This document shows positions 1 through 9,570 of a stretch of 64,000 nucleotides of DNA, piece after piece (position 1 is the first letter of the stretch; the number at the start of each line of letters is the position of its first letter). Source of the stretch: Massilia agri (lineage in GTDB: Bacteria; Pseudomonadota; Gammaproteobacteria; Burkholderiales; Burkholderiaceae_D); contig NZ_JANUHA010000008.1 of assembly GCF_024753255.1 (NCBI RefSeq), forward strand, positions 1 through 64,000, given 5' to 3'. The notes under the pieces are model-generated. The model was not told where the DNA came from, did not search any database, and was given only the letters and a program-made list of their open reading frames with translations. A program made the position numbers and the translations under genes.

Positions 1-1566
1 GTGCGCGCGCCGGGTCCAGGCCATGCCGGCTGCGACAAACGCCAGCCCGGCCGCCAGGAAGGTGGCGCCTGACGCGAGGGTGGCGTCGCCGTGGAAGCCG
101 ACCACGTCCATCATCGGCACGCCCTTGGCCTGGATCGCCACGTAGAGGCCGAACAGGAACAGGCCCAGGAAGAGGCGCGGTGTACGGCTCAGCAGGCCGA
201 ACAGGGCCGCGCAGCCAGCCAGGGCAGCGACCCCGGCCAGCAGGGCGAAGGCGCGCACCGGGTCGGCGGCGCTCCAGCGCAGCGCGATGGGCCCCGTGAA
301 GAGCAAACCGAGCAGCAAGGCCGCGCCCCACTGGCGCAGGAAGCGGCGCGGTACGCCGCCCGGCGCCGCGCTTGTCAATCCTTCACAGCCGGCCGTGGCG
401 TCGCGGGTGGTGCTCTCGCTGCACAGGATGCCCCAGAAGGCCACCGCGCCGGCGACCAGGCCGGGCAGCACGGTCGCGGGCAGCAGCAGGCCACCCAGAA
501 AGCACAGGACCAGCACCAGGATCGCGCTGGGCGCCGTCATCAACACCAGGCCGGCGTCGGCCAGCACCTGCCCGAGCGGGCCAGGCGTGCGCGCAGCGAG
601 CCGCATCAGCGGCTGCACGCAGCCAGCCAGGGGTCGCAGCCAGCCGTTGAGCAGGGCCAGCGGGGTGCGGCGGCGGCGCGCCTTGCCCGCCTTGACGCGG
701 TCCGGCGAGAAGCGGTGGAACAGCAGCATCGCCGGCAGCAGCGGCAGCGGCGCCAGCGCGGCAGACAACAGGCGCGCACTCACCATGTCGGCGGTCCACA
801 TCGATTGCGGCAGTTCGACCGGCGCCAGTGCGGCGTCGAAAGGCATCATGCCGATACCCAGCGATTCGGTCGCCACCTGGCTGCGCAGCCCGTTCAGTGC
901 ATTGGCCAGGCCGGTGAAATCGAGCCAGGCCAGGGACGACACCCTGGTGCCCTCCTCCACCGCCGCGCCGAGCGAGAGCAGCATCATCCACACGATGAAG
1001 TACAGCAGGTCGCCGCCCTTGCCCATCAATGGTCCCCAGCTGTCGCACAGGACCGCGCAGCTGGCCGCGAACATGGCCATCGGCAGCAGCATCAGGGTGT
1101 AGGTCTCCAGGTAGACCAGGGGCTGCAGCGGACCATCCCCGCGCAGCAGGTGACAGGCGAAGGTGGTGAGCATGAAGGCGCCCAGCAGGATCACCAGCGA
1201 GCCCACGGCGCCGAGCCAGCGGCTGAACACGAGCAGCGCGTTGCCCGCCTGGGTTGCGCCGATCACGCCGCCGATGCCGCTTCTCAGGTCTTCCCCGGTG
1301 CGCCCGCGCGCGAGGTAGAAGCCCGCAAGGCTGAACAGCAGGCTGGCCATGGTGGCGCTGCCGAGCGCCAGCGCGGAGCTGGTGTACAGCACGCGCGCAT
1401 CGTGGACGATCATCAGGGCCTTGCCGGTGCGGATGTCCGAGATCATGGCCCAGGTGACGGCCACCACCGCCAGGATCGTGACCAGGGTCGACACGCGGCG
1501 CAGCCGCAGGCGTACCTCGTTGGCGGCGAGCAGGAACAGCGGGTGGGCGAATGTATCATTCCTCAT
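1..1566 (-). CDS. ABC-2 type exporter permease (3' end outside window)
   Basis: The reading frame opens at an ATG that overlaps the stop of the upstream ATPase gene (ATGA) and stays open for 522 codons to the window edge, so the C-terminus is missing. The product is strongly hydrophobic with many predicted membrane helices, starting with a basic N-terminus (MRNDTFAHPLFLLAANEVRL) and a first helix at about residues 26-43. This matches the large permease subunits that pair with CcmA/YadG-like ATPases. The tight coupling to the ATPase supports one transporter. The substrate cannot be told from sequence. Conserved domain borders were not computed; the permease assignment rests on hydrophobicity and context. 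Confidence 0.72.
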   Translation of the reverse strand, partial: MRNDTFAHPLFLLAANEVRLRLRRVSTLVTILAVVAVTWAMISDIRTGKALMIVHDARVLYTSSALALGSATMASLLFSLAGFYLARGRTGEDLRSGIGGVIGATQAGNALLVFSRWLGAVGSLVILLGAFMLTTFACHLLRGDGPLQPLVYLETYTLMLLPMAMFAASCAVLCDSWGPLMGKGGDLLYFIVWMMLLSLGAAVEEGTRVSSLAWLDFTGLANALNGLRSQVATESLGIGMMPFDAALAPVELPQSMWTADMVSARLLSAALAPLPLLPAMLLFHRFSPDRVKAGKARRRRTPLALLNGWLRPLAGCVQPLMRLAARTPGPLGQVLADAGLVLMTAPSAILVLVLCFLGGLLLPATVLPGLVAGAVAFWGILCSESTTRDATAGCEGLTSAAPGGVPRRFLRQWGAALLLGLLFTGPIALRWSAADPVRAFALLAGVAALAGCAALFGLLSRTPRLFLGLFLFGLYVAIQAKGVPMMDVVGFHGDATLASGATFLAAGLAFVAAGMAWTRRAH

Positions 1567-2432
1567 GCGGCCTCCTCCTGCACGGCGTAGCGCTGCGCCA
1601 TCAGCGCTTCTTCCAGGGTCGGCTCGGCCTCGCGCGCGCCCAGGCAGGGCAGCTCGGGATGCGCGATGCGCAGCAACATGCGGCCATCCTGGCGCTGGGC
1701 CTGCAGCACGTGCACGCGCTCGCGCAGGACGGCGTAGTCATGTTCCGCCACGCTGGCGCTCCACACCTGGCCTCTGGCCAGGCGCAGGATGGCATCGGGC
1801 GTCTCGTGCGCCACCAGGCGGCCGGAGCGCATGATGGCCAGCTCGGTGGCGATGCTCTCGACGTCGGACACGATGTGGGTCGAGAGGATCACCAGCTTGC
1901 CATATCCCAGCTCGCCCAGCAGGTTGCGAAAGCGCAGCCGCTCCTCGGGGTCGAGGCCGGCGGTGGGTTCGTCCACCACCAGGATGTCTGGGTCGTTCAG
2001 CAGGGCCTGGGCGATGCCGAGGCGCCGCCGCATGCCGCCCGAGAAGGAGGCGGCCGGACGGTGCGCCTGGTCGTGCAGGTTGACGAGTTCCAGCAGGCGC
2101 CGGATGCGTACGGGATCGCGCACGCCCTTGAGGGCGGCGAAGTACTGCATGAATTCGAGGGCGCTCAGGTTCGGGTAGACGCCGAAGTCCTGCGGCAGGT
2201 AGCCCAGGCGGCGCCGGATCGCGTCCGGCTTGCGCACGATGTCGACGCCGTCGAACAGGATCTGGCCGCTGCTCGGGCGCGCCAGCGTGGCGATCATCCC
2301 CATCAAGGTCGACTTGCCGGCCCCGTTGTGGCCGATCAGCCCGACCACGCCCTGCCCGAGCGAGAGCGTGACCTCGTCGACCGCCCTGACTTCCTTGCCA
2401 AATTTCTTGGACACCGCGCGCAGTTCCAGCAT
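1563..2432 (-). CDS. ABC transporter ATP-binding protein
   Basis: A 289-residue nucleotide-binding subunit of an ABC exporter. Walker A is GHNGAGKST (residues 34-42), the Q-loop lies at about 81 (LPQDFG), the signature is FSGGM (130-134), Walker B is ILVVDEP (150-156) and the H-loop is STH (184-186). All catalytic elements are intact. About 80 residues follow the ABC core, as in ABC-2 exporters of the CcmA-like (COG1131) class. An AGGAGG-type ribosome-binding site precedes the ATG. It is the first gene of a two-gene unit with the permease downstream and is divergent from the diguanylate cyclase. The transported molecule is unknown. Confidence 0.9.
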   Translation of the reverse strand: MLELRAVSKKFGKEVRAVDEVTLSLGQGVVGLIGHNGAGKSTLMGMIATLARPSSGQILFDGVDIVRKPDAIRRRLGYLPQDFGVYPNLSALEFMQYFAALKGVRDPVRIRRLLELVNLHDQAHRPAASFSGGMRRRLGIAQALLNDPDILVVDEPTAGLDPEERLRFRNLLGELGYGKLVILSTHIVSDVESIATELAIMRSGRLVAHETPDAILRLARGQVWSASVAEHDYAVLRERVHVLQAQRQDGRMLLRIAHPELPCLGAREAEPTLEEALMAQRYAVQEEAA

Positions 2433-2596
2433 GAGCTTCCCCCTCCTGTTGTTGTTGAGTCGAGGATAAGGAAATCGGGATGGCGGCCACCAGCGGTTTG
2501 CGACGGATGGTCAAAAACGCGGTGTGAACGCGAAACGAGAATGCGTCTTATTTGTATGGATCAATGTGTCATTTTGGTGACAATTGAATAGAAAGT

Positions 2597-2625
2597 GAAT
2601 TTCTCATTTGCAACACGCATATAAT
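2597..2625 (+). promoter_or_regulatory. Probable sigma-70 promoter for the GGDEF gene
   Basis: A perfect TATAAT sits at 2620-2625 in an AT-rich 237-base gap between divergent genes. The -35 region 17 bases upstream is weak, so recognition may need an activator. It lies about 45 bases before the GGDEF start codon. Confidence 0.45.
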
Positions 2626-2669
2626 ATTTCAAAACAAATGCATCTTCAGCTGGCGTCCCAATACCTTCC

Positions 2670-4697
2670 ATGCCTTCCGCTACCCACCGCGCCCTGGCGC
2701 GTTCCCGACGCATCGCGCTAGCCGCTGCACTGTGCATTGCCGCAGCCGGCGTCCACGCAGGCGAGCAGCGTCCGCTGGCCGAACGCCTGGCCGAGGCGCG
2801 GGAAATCAACAAGTACGTGCCCGAACGCGCGCTGCCGCTGCTGCTCGCGATGGAACAGGAAGGCCGCGCCGCGCCCCTGCCCGACCGGATCGAATTCCTG
2901 AACCAGCTCACCTACGGCTATTACGGGATCGGCAGGATGAGTGAAGCGACCAGCGTGGCCGACGAGCTGCTGGCGCTCGGCCACGCGAACAAGAACAATG
3001 TGGCGATCGCCAAGGGCCTGCTGTTCAAGGCCTACATCGCGTACAGCCTCCAGGAGCTGGAGAAATCTCACCGGTTTGCCCGGGAAGCCGAGAAGCTGGC
3101 CTACACGACCGACAATATCGAGCTGCAGGTTCGCGCGACGATCACGGCCGGCGAAACCTGGGCGGAGGAAGGCAACTTCCCGAAGGCGCTCGAGCGCCTG
3201 CAGGCGGCGGCGGCGCTGGCGCGCCAGCACCGCGACCCGACCCAGATCGTGATGGCCCTGAACGCCCTGATCCGCCTGTATGGGCAGATGCGCGAGCACG
3301 ACAAGGGATTCGAAGCCCTCGAGGAAGCCCTGGCGGCGGCGCGCCAGACCAATTCGCCGGGCCGCATGGCCACCCTCAAGCACTCGGAATACGGGCTGGC
3401 GGTCGATTCGGGCCAGTACCAGCGCGGCCTGAAGGCCCTGCTGGAGAGCCTGGCGATCGAGCGCAGCCTCGGGGCCGAGTCGATGGCCGTCTACTCGCTG
3501 GTCAACCTGTCGGACTGCTACCTGAAGCTGAAGGACTATGCCAACGTCATTCGCTATGGCGAAGAAGCGCTCGTGTCCGCGGAAAAGCTCAACGACATCG
3601 GACTGGGAGCGACGGCGCGCCTGAACCTCGGCCAGGCCTACCTGGCGACCGGCCGCCTGGCCGAAGGCAAGCGCTACATCGAAGAAGGCATGCGCGCCTA
3701 CGAGAACCTGGGCGACAAGCCGGAACTGCAGGCGGTGCTGGTCGAATACGGCCAGGCGCTCGAGCGCGCCGGCGACCTGGGCGGCGCGCTGAAGGCTTAC
3801 TACCGCGAGCGGGAAATCTCGAACGAGCTGTTCGAGAAGCGCCGCCAGCGTGCGGTGCTCGACCTGCAGGCCAAGTACGAGACCGAGAAGAAGCAGCGCC
3901 AGATCGAACTGCTGCGCACCGAGAACGAAGTGAACCGCCTGCAGCAGCGCGTATGGTGGCTGCTGGCCGCCGTGTTCGCGCTCGCTTCGGTGGTGGTCGG
4001 CATGTTGTACCGCAAGGTGCGCCAGGCCAATGCCCAGCTCTACCTGAAGAACAAGGAACTCAAGCAGCAGAGCGTGCGCGACCCGCTGACCGGCCTGTAC
4101 AACCGCCGCCACTTCCTCGATTTCATGCGTAACCAGGTGCCCCAGGCACACCGCGAGCCTTGCGGCGCCCTGTTCCTGCTCGACGTCGACCACTTCAAGC
4201 ACATCAACGACAGCCACGGCCATGCCGCCGGCGATGCGGTGCTGACCGCGATGTCGGCCAGCCTGCGCGAGATCCTGCGCGAGACCGACATGATCGTGCG
4301 CTGGGGCGGCGAGGAATTCCTCGCCTTCCTGCCGTCCATCCCGCACAACGGCCTGGACGAAGTGGCGCAGCGCCTCCTGAACGGCATTTCGCAGGTAGCC
4401 ATCGAACATGGCGGCGAGACCCTGAGAGTGAACGTCTCGATCGGCTTCGCGCCCTTCCCGCTCAGCTGCGGAGGCGAGATGCTGCCGTGGGAACGCGCGG
4501 TGAACATCGTCGACATGGCGCTGTACCTGGCCAAGGCCCACGGCCGCAACCGCGCCTACGGGGTGCAGGGCTTCGCCGAACCGTCCCAGGTCTGCATCGC
4601 GGACGTGGAGCAGAACCTCGAGCGCGCCTGGCGCGCGGGGCAGGTCAAGCTGTCGGTGGTGCAGGGAGAGTGGCAGGAGCAGCGCGCCAGCGCGTGA
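2670..4697 (+). CDS. TPR-repeat diguanylate cyclase (GGDEF)
   Basis: A 675-residue protein with an N-terminal signal segment, a long helical region with TPR-like repeats (about residues 30-390), a coiled coil, one membrane helix (about 425-445) and a C-terminal GGDEF domain. The active-site loop is GGEEF at 546-550. An RETD inhibitory site (537-540) lies exactly five residues before it, so product feedback by c-di-GMP is expected. The TPR region is probably periplasmic and the cyclase cytoplasmic, making this a sensor that turns an envelope signal into c-di-GMP. No EAL domain is present. The ATG start fits the signal sequence; the ribosome-binding site is weak. The signal sensed is unknown. 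Confidence 0.88.
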   Translation: MPSATHRALARSRRIALAAALCIAAAGVHAGEQRPLAERLAEAREINKYVPERALPLLLAMEQEGRAAPLPDRIEFLNQLTYGYYGIGRMSEATSVADELLALGHANKNNVAIAKGLLFKAYIAYSLQELEKSHRFAREAEKLAYTTDNIELQVRATITAGETWAEEGNFPKALERLQAAAALARQHRDPTQIVMALNALIRLYGQMREHDKGFEALEEALAAARQTNSPGRMATLKHSEYGLAVDSGQYQRGLKALLESLAIERSLGAESMAVYSLVNLSDCYLKLKDYANVIRYGEEALVSAEKLNDIGLGATARLNLGQAYLATGRLAEGKRYIEEGMRAYENLGDKPELQAVLVEYGQALERAGDLGGALKAYYREREISNELFEKRRQRAVLDLQAKYETEKKQRQIELLRTENEVNRLQQRVWWLLAAVFALASVVVGMLYRKVRQANAQLYLKNKELKQQSVRDPLTGLYNRRHFLDFMRNQVPQAHREPCGALFLLDVDHFKHINDSHGHAAGDAVLTAMSASLREILRETDMIVRWGGEEFLAFLPSIPHNGLDEVAQRLLNGISQVAIEHGGETLRVNVSIGFAPFPLSCGGEMLPWERAVNIVDMALYLAKAHGRNRAYGVQGFAEPSQVCIADVEQNLERAWRAGQVKLSVVQGEWQEQRASA

Positions 4698-4706
4698 ACC
4701 CCTTCA

Positions 4707-4727
4707 CGCCGCGGCTAGTCCGCGGCG
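4707..4727. terminator. Inverted repeat between convergent genes
   Basis: CGCCGCGG and CCGCGGCG arms with a 5-base loop lie between the GGDEF stop and the end of the lipoprotein gene, overlapping the latter's stop codon. There is no T-run, so terminator function is only suggested by position. Confidence 0.3.
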
Positions 4728-5011
4728 TCCTGGATCTTCTCGCCGGCGTCTTCCACCTTCTTGCCGACTTCCTCGGTCGCGCGCTTCAGGCCGCCCTTGG
4801 CGTCCCGGGTCGCATCCTTGATCTTCTCGCGCGCCTCTTCGGCGGCGCGGTCGGCTTTTTCCAGCTCCTGCTCCACCTGGCGCGACACCTTGGCGCCGGC
4901 GTCGTCCAGCGCCTTGCCGGCGCGCTGGGCCGGGCCGATGGCTTCCTCCTCGCGGCTGCAGCCTGCCAGCACGGCCAGCACCAGCAGCGACCCGACTATG
5001 GTTGTTTTCAT
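4715..5011 (-). CDS. Small amphipathic-helix lipoprotein
   Basis: A 98-residue protein beginning MKTTIVGSLLVLAVLAGCSR, a clear lipoprotein signal peptide with lipobox LAGC. The remainder is almost entirely charged helix with repeating Lys/Glu/Ala heptads, resembling late-embryogenesis-abundant or apolipoprotein-like small lipoproteins. I chose the ATG at 5011 because it gives the signal peptide directly and follows a GGAG site; an upstream start would add an unlikely polar leader. It follows the tubulin-like operon on the same strand after a 74-base gap, so it may be co-transcribed, but nothing in the sequence ties their functions. The role is unknown. Confidence 0.78.
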   Translation of the reverse strand: MKTTIVGSLLVLAVLAGCSREEEAIGPAQRAGKALDDAGAKVSRQVEQELEKADRAAEEAREKIKDATRDAKGGLKRATEEVGKKVEDAGEKIQDAAD

Positions 5012-5085
5012 CTCCGTCTCCCGCTTGATTGCTTGCCTGTCAGCATACACCCGAGAAAAAAAACGCGGCTGACCGTTGGTGCATC

Positions 5086-5877
5086 TCACTCGCCGCGCGT
5101 GGGGTCAGCCAGCGGGCGGTCGCGCTCGATGTCCAGCCGCTCCTTGAGGGCGCGCGTCTCGTCATCCTCGCCCCAGCGCTTCGTGAAGGCAGCCAGCCGG
5201 GCCAGCGCCTTGTCGTAGCTGCGCGCGCGGCGCAGCTTCTGGATGGCGCCGCTGGCATCCTCCCAGGCCTTGGCGCGCTGTTCGGCGCGGGTGCAGTCGG
5301 CGGCCGCCTTGTTCAGCGACTGCTGTACCTGGCGCAGCTGCTCGGGCGTGGCGCGGGTGCCGCGCAGGGCGATCAGCTCGTCCTGTGCCTCGCGCGCCTT
5401 GCACTCGACCGCCAGGCTGACCGCCCGGTCCATGCGCCGCTCGATGCGGGTGCCCTCGGGGCGTACGAGCAACCAGATCAGCCACAGGGCGGCCAGGGAG
5501 ATGATCCACCAGCGCAGGCGAATCGGCGCGCGCTGCGGCGGAGCTGCCGGGATGGGCGCCCCGCGTCCGACCCCGGGCGGCGGGGGGATGCCGCGTCCCT
5601 GCTGCGCCTGGGCCGGATTGCTCGCCGGCGGCGGCGGTGGGGGCGGCGGTGGAACCGGTGGAGGCGGCGGCGTGAACGCCGGCTGGGCCGGAGGCAGCGG
5701 CTGGGCTGCGGCGAGCGGCGCCACCGGCGGCTTGGCCAGGACCGGCGCCGGCGCGGCAGGCGCCTGCACCATGCCCTGCGCCGTGCCGCACCAGGGACAG
5801 TAATTCACCCGCCTCGGCATCAGGCGTCCGCACTGGACGCCGACGCAGCGGTAGATCGCGTCTTCCATCCTGTTCAT
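5086..5877 (-). CDS. Zinc-ribbon, proline-rich single-pass membrane protein (tubulin-like operon gene 5)
   Basis: About 263 residues. The N-terminus carries a four-cysteine zinc ribbon (CVGVQC then CPWC), followed by a Pro/Ala-rich linker with long proline runs, a single membrane helix (RWWIISLAALWLIWLLV) and a C-terminal coiled-coil region. An N-in topology would place the ribbon in the cytoplasm and the helical region in the periplasm. I prefer the ATG at 5877, which has a GAAGGA site a few bases upstream. The ATG at 5889 overlaps the previous stop (ATGA) and would add four residues. It is the last gene of the operon, directly after the tubulin-like gene. No enzymatic motif is visible. Confidence 0.8.
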   Translation of the reverse strand: MNRMEDAIYRCVGVQCGRLMPRRVNYCPWCGTAQGMVQAPAAPAPVLAKPPVAPLAAAQPLPPAQPAFTPPPPPVPPPPPPPPPASNPAQAQQGRGIPPPPGVGRGAPIPAAPPQRAPIRLRWWIISLAALWLIWLLVRPEGTRIERRMDRAVSLAVECKAREAQDELIALRGTRATPEQLRQVQQSLNKAAADCTRAEQRAKAWEDASGAIQKLRRARSYDKALARLAAFTKRWGEDDETRALKERLDIERDRPLADPTRGE

Positions 5878-5885
5878 GCCGTCCT

Positions 5886-8800
5886 TCATTCAGGGTCCGG
5901 AATGCCGTCACCCGGGCCGCCCGCGTCGTCAGGATCGGGAATCGCGTCGCCCAGCACCGCCGCCAGTTCCGGCAGCGCGCCGACGGTGCTCCATTTGTCC
6001 TGCTTCGTGTTCCAGGCCATGTTCCAGGCGCGGGTTTGTGCATCGATCTCGCCGCGCGCCGCCTGCTGCGCGATCTCGGCCACCGTGAAGGGCCCGCGCT
6101 GGGCGCCCTGCACGAAGAGCTTGAAGCGCGGCCCGGCATCGACCGCCGGCGCCGGCTTGGCCAGCTCGACGGCGCTCGTGCTTCTACCCTGCAGGACCGC
6201 CGCGGCGCGTGCGTCGCTGGCGAGGATCTCGGGCAGGATCACACGCTTGTCCACCGGCCGCTCGACTTCCCAGCTGTAGGCGTCACTGGCCGAATCGGGC
6301 ACCGTCTCGGTCCAGGCCTGGATTCCCGCCAGCGCCGTTTCGATCTGGCTTGGCGAGAGCGCCGGGTCGAGCGCCGCGGCGCGCCGGATCCAGGCGTCGT
6401 AGAGGCGCCGCGCCGTGATGTTGGGCAGCGAGGGCGATGGCAGCTGGGCGCCGGTTTCGTCGACCTCGAGGCGCGGCTCGTAGACACGCAGCTGGTAGTA
6501 GCGCATCAGGGCCGCCAGTAAAGCCAGCTGGTGCGGGCCGACATTGGCCAGGCGGTGGCGCACGGCGCCGATCACCCCGTCCCGGTAATAGGGCGGCAGG
6601 CCGTTGGAGCGGATCGCATATTCGTTGCCGATCTGGAGCCATTCGCCCGAACCCGGCTCGACCTCGAACAGGTACTGGCCGCGCGGCTGGAAGCTGGCTT
6701 CGCGGTCGCCCAGGTCGGCCTTGCGGCGGATGACGCCGAGCGCGATCGCCTGCAGGAACCACTCGTAGTCGTCGGCCAGGCGGTTCAGCTCGTCCATCGA
6801 GGGCGACAGCGGATGGCGGAAGCGCGTGGCGTCGAAATGCAGGTGGGTCGGGATCTTCGGGTTCTCGATCTGGTAGGACGCGCGCCAGGTCGGCAGGCCG
6901 CGCAGCACCGTCATCGGGTAGCCCGACAGCTCGACATAGCACACCGCCCTGCCCGGCACGCCGGTGTTCACGATCGACAGGGCGTCGCCGTGGAAGTAAC
7001 CGGTCGGCACGGCGGCGCGCAGTTCCGCCTCCATGCGGCGCCAGGCGGCGACGTCGCCCACGCCGATGAAGCACTTGAACTGGTCGGCATTCGGCGTGAA
7101 CTCGGCCGAGAAGCGCGCATTCACCCAGGGCATGGCGCTGCGGATCCATTCGGCGAAGACGCGCTGGCGCTCCTGAGGCGTCATGCTGGATAAGCGTTCC
7201 AGCAGCGGGTCGACGGGTTCGGGTTGCTCCAGCTCCTCACTTGACAGTTGCAACTGCGCGCGGCGGAACAGTTTCAGCAACAGGTCGGCGCGCAGGCGCT
7301 CGTCCCCGAGCTGGGGGAAGAGGCGCGCCGAGCCGCCGAATTCCAGCAGCACCTCTTCGCTCCAGGCGCTCACATCCCCCGTCAAGCGCACGGGCGGCGG
7401 CAGGGTGTCGCCGGCCAGCTTGATGTAGGTGGCGTGCTCCTGGCGGGCGTCGGCACGCAGCTGGCTGATGCGCTGGTCGGCCGCCGCCAGCATGGCCTGC
7501 ACCATGCGCCGGCCTTCCTGGAATTCGCCGGCGACGCCGCTCCACTGGGCGTTTCCGTGTTCGTCGGTTGATTGCGGTTCGCCCAGCCAGGCCGACATAT
7601 TGCGCATGACTTCGATCGACTGGCCGGCGCTGACCGCCAGCAGGTGGAAGCGCAGGTAGTCGGCGATGTCGCGTTTCAAATGGTTCATCACCTCGCGCGC
7701 CTGCGGCTCCTTGCCGAACAGGCGGCCGGCCGCCTGCGACAGGTTGTTCAGCGACTCCTCGACCTGGCGGGTGCGCAGGGCGTCGCGGATGTCACGGTAG
7801 CGGCGGCCGTTGCGCTCGGCGTTGGCGAGGTCGCGCTGCGAGAGGCGCGCCTTGACCTGCTCCAGCAGCGAGAGCACGAATTCCAGGCCGCCCTGCTTGC
7901 GGTCATCGAGCAGCGCATACAGGCGATCACGGACGCGCGTCTTCAGGCGTCCGGTGAGTTCGCCCGTGTGGCGCTTGATGCGGTCTTCGCTGGTTTCCGC
8001 GGTGGCGCCGGCCTCGCGGATGGCGTCGCGTTCCAGCTGCGGCAGCAGCTCGGCCACCTTCTCGCGCCACAGCTTGATGTCGTAGGCCGCCATGATGCGG
8101 TCGACTTCGAGCTGCACCTTGCTTTCCACGCGCTCGAGCAGCGAGCGGCCGTCCTTGTCGAGCAGGAGGGTATTCGTGAGCGCGTATTCGGTGAAGGGCG
8201 TGACGTCCACCGTCCCCTTGCGAAAGTCGGGGAAGGTGTCGAAGGGGCGCTCGCTCATCTCCATCTGCTCGCGCATGAAGCTGTCGCGTTCCGCGTCGCC
8301 GGCGCGCCGGGCCGAAGTTGCGTCACCCTTGCCGTCCGTGCTCACCATGCCAAAGAAGGCCTTCACCATCAGGCCGGCCAGCTCGTAGGCGCGGATGTCC
8401 TCGCGCAGGGACTGCTGGGTATCGAGCACCGACTGGCCGAAGGCGGAATACACCTTCGAATAGGACAGGCGCATGTCGCCGAAGCGTTGTTCGGGCACGC
8501 GCGGGTTGTAGGGCCCCAGCTTGTGCTGCTGCTGGTTGACGGCCACCGAGCGCTTGCGGTTGGCGAAATCGGCGGAAGCGAAATCCTCGAACAAGGAATC
8601 GGCCACCATCTGGTAGACGTCCTTGATGTCGGCCGTCGCCTTGTTGGCCAGGTTCGCGGTGTCGACGAAATACACGTCGTCGAAAGGAGCGCCCTTGCCC
8701 TGGATACTGTCCGGGTCCATCCAGTTGACGCGCGCGTTCATGTCGCGCATGGCCGTTTCCAGCTCCATCAGGGTGGCGTAGGCGTTCGCCTCCGTGCGCT

Positions 8801-9551
8801 CCTTGTTGGCCTTGGCGAAACCGGCCGGCATGAGCAAGACCAGGTCGACCTGGCTGTCCGACACCTCCTGGCGCGCGATGGCTTTCGACAGCCAGCCGAG
8901 GTCCAGCACGCTGCCGGCGCCGGTACCGCCCGCGCAGGAGGCGATGACGACGATGCGGAATTTGGATGTATCGACCTGCAGGCCGAGGCGCTGGTAGTTC
9001 TCCTTGCGCTCGATGCCGGCATTGCTGGCCAGGCCGTTCAGGGCGCCCTTGATGCGGCCGCGCAGCTTCGGGTACTTGTCGTAGAGGTAGAGCCGCGCGA
9101 GCGAGCGGATCTGGCCCGCCCCTTTCGATGGGTCGATGCCCAGCGAACGCAGTTTCTTCGGCCGCAGCGGCATCCAGCTTTCGATCAGCGGGAAGCGCGC
9201 CAGGCTGTCGTCGGATTCATGGTACTGCGGCAGGTCGAGCGGTTCGACCAGGCGCTCCTCGTCCGTGAGCTTGACCAGCTCGTACCAGGGGTCGGTGCGC
9301 TGCGACTTGCCCTCGTCGATGATGGCGTTGTTGTCGAGGTCGAAGTGCAGGAAGCGCGCCACCGGGAAGTCGCCGATCGACTCCACACGCGTGGGGTTGT
9401 GCCGGTTCCAGACCGCCGACAGGATGCGGCGGCGGATGCGCATCATCACTTCCATGCCCGTGCCGCCGGCGCCGATGAAGAGCGTCGGGCGCAGGTCGAC
9501 TTTTAGTTCGGTCTTGGCATTCAATGCTGCGGGATTGGGAAAATCTGCCAT
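5886..9551 (-). CDS. Large tubulin/FtsZ-like GTPase with C-terminal GYF-like domain (operon gene 4)
   Basis: A 1221-residue protein. Residues 25-32 (IGAGGTGM region) match the first phosphate loop of FtsZ/tubulin, and SCAGGTGAGS (205-214) matches the tubulin signature GGGTG[TS]G. This is the arrangement of the Tubulin_2 (tubulin-like) family. A long helical middle section follows. Residues from about 1142 (FVQGAQRGPFTVAEI, then W and LPEL) fit a GYF_2 domain, a peptide-binding module. I chose ATG 9551; an in-frame TTG at 9560 has no good spacing. The gene lies in a minus-strand operon with two membrane proteins and two zinc-ribbon proteins, suggesting a membrane-attached cytoskeletal complex. 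Function beyond nucleotide binding is not known. Confidence 0.85.
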   Translation of the reverse strand: MADFPNPAALNAKTELKVDLRPTLFIGAGGTGMEVMMRIRRRILSAVWNRHNPTRVESIGDFPVARFLHFDLDNNAIIDEGKSQRTDPWYELVKLTDEERLVEPLDLPQYHESDDSLARFPLIESWMPLRPKKLRSLGIDPSKGAGQIRSLARLYLYDKYPKLRGRIKGALNGLASNAGIERKENYQRLGLQVDTSKFRIVVIASCAGGTGAGSVLDLGWLSKAIARQEVSDSQVDLVLLMPAGFAKANKERTEANAYATLMELETAMRDMNARVNWMDPDSIQGKGAPFDDVYFVDTANLANKATADIKDVYQMVADSLFEDFASADFANRKRSVAVNQQQHKLGPYNPRVPEQRFGDMRLSYSKVYSAFGQSVLDTQQSLREDIRAYELAGLMVKAFFGMVSTDGKGDATSARRAGDAERDSFMREQMEMSERPFDTFPDFRKGTVDVTPFTEYALTNTLLLDKDGRSLLERVESKVQLEVDRIMAAYDIKLWREKVAELLPQLERDAIREAGATAETSEDRIKRHTGELTGRLKTRVRDRLYALLDDRKQGGLEFVLSLLEQVKARLSQRDLANAERNGRRYRDIRDALRTRQVEESLNNLSQAAGRLFGKEPQAREVMNHLKRDIADYLRFHLLAVSAGQSIEVMRNMSAWLGEPQSTDEHGNAQWSGVAGEFQEGRRMVQAMLAAADQRISQLRADARQEHATYIKLAGDTLPPPVRLTGDVSAWSEEVLLEFGGSARLFPQLGDERLRADLLLKLFRRAQLQLSSEELEQPEPVDPLLERLSSMTPQERQRVFAEWIRSAMPWVNARFSAEFTPNADQFKCFIGVGDVAAWRRMEAELRAAVPTGYFHGDALSIVNTGVPGRAVCYVELSGYPMTVLRGLPTWRASYQIENPKIPTHLHFDATRFRHPLSPSMDELNRLADDYEWFLQAIALGVIRRKADLGDREASFQPRGQYLFEVEPGSGEWLQIGNEYAIRSNGLPPYYRDGVIGAVRHRLANVGPHQLALLAALMRYYQLRVYEPRLEVDETGAQLPSPSLPNITARRLYDAWIRRAAALDPALSPSQIETALAGIQAWTETVPDSASDAYSWEVERPVDKRVILPEILASDARAAAVLQGRSTSAVELAKPAPAVDAGPRFKLFVQGAQRGPFTVAEIAQQAARGEIDAQTRAWNMAWNTKQDKWSTVGALPELAAVLGDAIPDPDDAGGPGDGIPDPE

Positions 9552-9570
9552 GTCGTTCAACTCTCTATGG

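Noticed and set aside
91..1590. Long plus-strand open frame of about 499 codons
   Set aside because: It is antisense to the ABC-2 permease, rich in Arg/Gln/His and without domain signs; such frames are common opposite GC-rich genes. The permease has clear membrane helices and an ATGA link to its ATPase.
7572..9506. 644-codon plus-strand frame opposite the tubulin-like gene
   Set aside because: No domains and a mirror composition; the minus-strand gene has both tubulin phosphate loops and sits in an operon.
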